Source: CAYNLG01 sp964397995 (GTDB lineage: Bacteria > Planctomycetota > Phycisphaerae > FEN-1346). From it: a stretch of 16,866 nt of DNA. Shown in pieces: positions 15,533-16,866 of this stretch (position 1 is its first letter; the number at the start of each line of letters is the position of its first letter). The position numbers were made by a program, and so were the translations under genes. Under the pieces are notes generated by a model. That model did no database searches. It was not told the DNA's origin and saw nothing but the letters and a program-made list of their open reading frames with translations. The DNA lies in contig CAYNLG010000080.1 in assembly GCA_964397995.1 (NCBI GenBank), positions 1 to 16,866 of the forward strand, in the 5' to 3' direction.

Positions 15533-15592
15533 CGCCGCCATCCACCGCATCATAGCGCGACGCACCCTCCACGCGGAGAGGAGCACAGACCC

Positions 15593-16866
15593 ATGAAACG
15601 CATGCGACTGATCCTGGGAGCGGGCCTGGCGGCCCTGGTCCTGGCCGGCCCCGCCCGGGCCGCCGAGGCCGACCCGGCCGCCCTGGCCGAGACGCTCCAA
15701 ACCAACGTCAACATCGTCTGGACCTGCGTGGCCGCCTTCCTGGTCTTCTTCATGCAAGCCGGCTTCGCCATGGTCGAGGCGGGGTTCACCCGGGCCAAGA
15801 ACGCCGTCAACATCCTGATGAAGAACCTGATGGACTTCTCCGTGGGGTCGCTCGCGTTCTTCCTCGTGGGCTTCGGCCTGATGTTCGGCGCCTCCAACGG
15901 CCTCTTCGGCACCACCGGCTTCGCGATGAGCGGCAGCGAACCGAACACCTGGGACTACACCTTCCTCATCTTCCAGACCGTCTTTGCCGCCACCGCCGCC
16001 ACCATCGTCTCCGGCGCGATGGCCGAGCGGACCAAGTTCGTCGGGTACCTGGCCTACAGCGCCGTCATCACCCTGTTCATCTATCCCGTCTTCGGCTCGT
16101 GGGCCTGGGGCAACCTCCTGGACGGCGACAACACGGCGTGGCTAGCCGACCTCGGGTTCCTCGACTTCGCCGGGTCGACCGTCGTCCACAGCGTGGGCGG
16201 GTGGCTCGCGCTGGCCGGGGCCATCGTCCTCGGGCCGCGCATCGGCAAGTTCACCCCCGACGGCAAGCCCCGCGCCATCATGGGCCACAACCTGCCCCTG
16301 GCCGCCCTCGGCGTCTTCATCCTCTGGTTCGGCTGGTTCGGCTTCAACCCGGGCTCCACCACCACCGGCGAGGCCTCGATCGGCTACATCGCCGTGACGA
16401 CGAACCTGGCGGCCGCCGCCGGCGCCGTCACCGCCATGATCACCGCCTGGTGCATCCTCGGCAAGCCGGACGCCTCGATGGCCCTGAACGGCGCCCTGGC
16501 GGGCCTCGTGGCCATCACCGCCCCCTGTGACGGCGTCTCGCCCCTCGGCGCGATCGCCATCGGCCTCGTGGGCGGCATCCTCGTGGTGCTCGCGGTCCTC
16601 TTCATCGACCGCGTCCTCAAGGTGGACGACCCCGTCGGCGCCGTCAGCGTCCACGGCGTCTGCGGCGCCTGGGGCACCCTCAGCGTGGGCCTCTTCAACA
16701 CCGAGACCGGCCTCTTCTACGGCGGCGGGGTCGGCCAGCTCGGCATCCAGGCCCTCGGCGTCGGCACCGCCTTCGCCTGGGCCTTCGGCCTGGGCCTGGC
16801 CCTGTTCTTCGTCATCTCGAAGACCATCGGCCTCCGCGTCTCCCGCGACGAGGAGCTCCGCGGCCT
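15593..16866 (+). CDS. amtB: ammonium transporter (Amt/AmtB), 3' end cut by the window
   Basis: The first 424 codons of an Amt-family ammonium channel of the inner membrane, open at the right edge. A signal peptide (about residues 1-23) precedes about eleven membrane segments. Key residues are visible: the acidic Asp190 and first pore histidine His199 in DFAGSTVVHS, the second pore histidine His354 in GAVSVHGVCGAWG, and FAATAATIVSGAMAERT near 131-147. The final visible residues, GLRVSRDEELRG, are the start of the conserved C-terminal tail that contacts the PII protein GlnK, so only about 15-25 residues should be missing. The ribosome-binding site GAGAGGAG lies 8-10 nt before ATG. It is the second gene of the sigma54-driven operon, and a glnK/glnB gene commonly follows such genes but lies outside the window. 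Confidence 0.95.
   Translation, partial: MKRMRLILGAGLAALVLAGPARAAEADPAALAETLQTNVNIVWTCVAAFLVFFMQAGFAMVEAGFTRAKNAVNILMKNLMDFSVGSLAFFLVGFGLMFGASNGLFGTTGFAMSGSEPNTWDYTFLIFQTVFAATAATIVSGAMAERTKFVGYLAYSAVITLFIYPVFGSWAWGNLLDGDNTAWLADLGFLDFAGSTVVHSVGGWLALAGAIVLGPRIGKFTPDGKPRAIMGHNLPLAALGVFILWFGWFGFNPGSTTTGEASIGYIAVTTNLAAAAGAVTAMITAWCILGKPDASMALNGALAGLVAITAPCDGVSPLGAIAIGLVGGILVVLAVLFIDRVLKVDDPVGAVSVHGVCGAWGTLSVGLFNTETGLFYGGGVGQLGIQALGVGTAFAWAFGLGLALFFVISKTIGLRVSRDEELRG

Overview
The window is high-GC DNA (by eye roughly two-thirds G+C) from a bacterium with an outer membrane. It encodes two beta-barrel outer-membrane proteins with signal peptides, and a lipoprotein-type PstS. One run of ten Ns (3490-3499) shows that it comes from a draft assembly. 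The lineage cannot be fixed from sequence alone. The long periplasmic insertion in PstA and the general style of the genes would fit a planctomycete-like organism, but that is a weak inference.

Positions 300-9923 (minus strand) hold a complete phosphate-starvation locus in the transcriptional order phoB, phoR, OprO/OprP-like porin, pstS, pstC, pstA, pstB, phoU. PhoR senses and PhoB regulates. The porin admits phosphate across the outer membrane, and PstS binds it in the periplasm. PstC, PstA and PstB pump it in, and PhoU links transporter flux to PhoR. Two candidate Pho boxes, arrays of 8-bp TAAC-like repeats with an 11-bp period, lie upstream of phoB and of the porin. pstA is crossed by the assembly gap, but joining the two sides with no extra base restores one reading frame.

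Positions 10133-11722 (minus strand) carry an alpha/beta hydrolase of the prolyl-iminopeptidase type. A protein of unrecognised family follows it, apparently starting at an ATC codon behind a perfect GGAGG. Positions 11816-12240 (plus strand) hold a ribbon-helix-helix antitoxin and a PIN-domain toxin that is truncated at about one third of its normal length. The next 450 bases look like a rearranged scar with possible gene remnants.

Positions 12690-16866 (plus strand) form a nitrogen module: a GAF-AAA+-Fis sigma54-dependent activator (NifA-like), a textbook sigma54 promoter (GG-N10-GC) with two dyads upstream, a long GC-rich structured leader, a TorF-type putative porin, and an ammonium transporter that runs off the right edge. 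The window therefore places a phosphorus-scavenging and a nitrogen-scavenging system near each other, each pairing an outer-membrane barrel with an inner-membrane transporter. At the left edge a strong ribosome-binding site precedes the first nine codons of another minus-strand gene.
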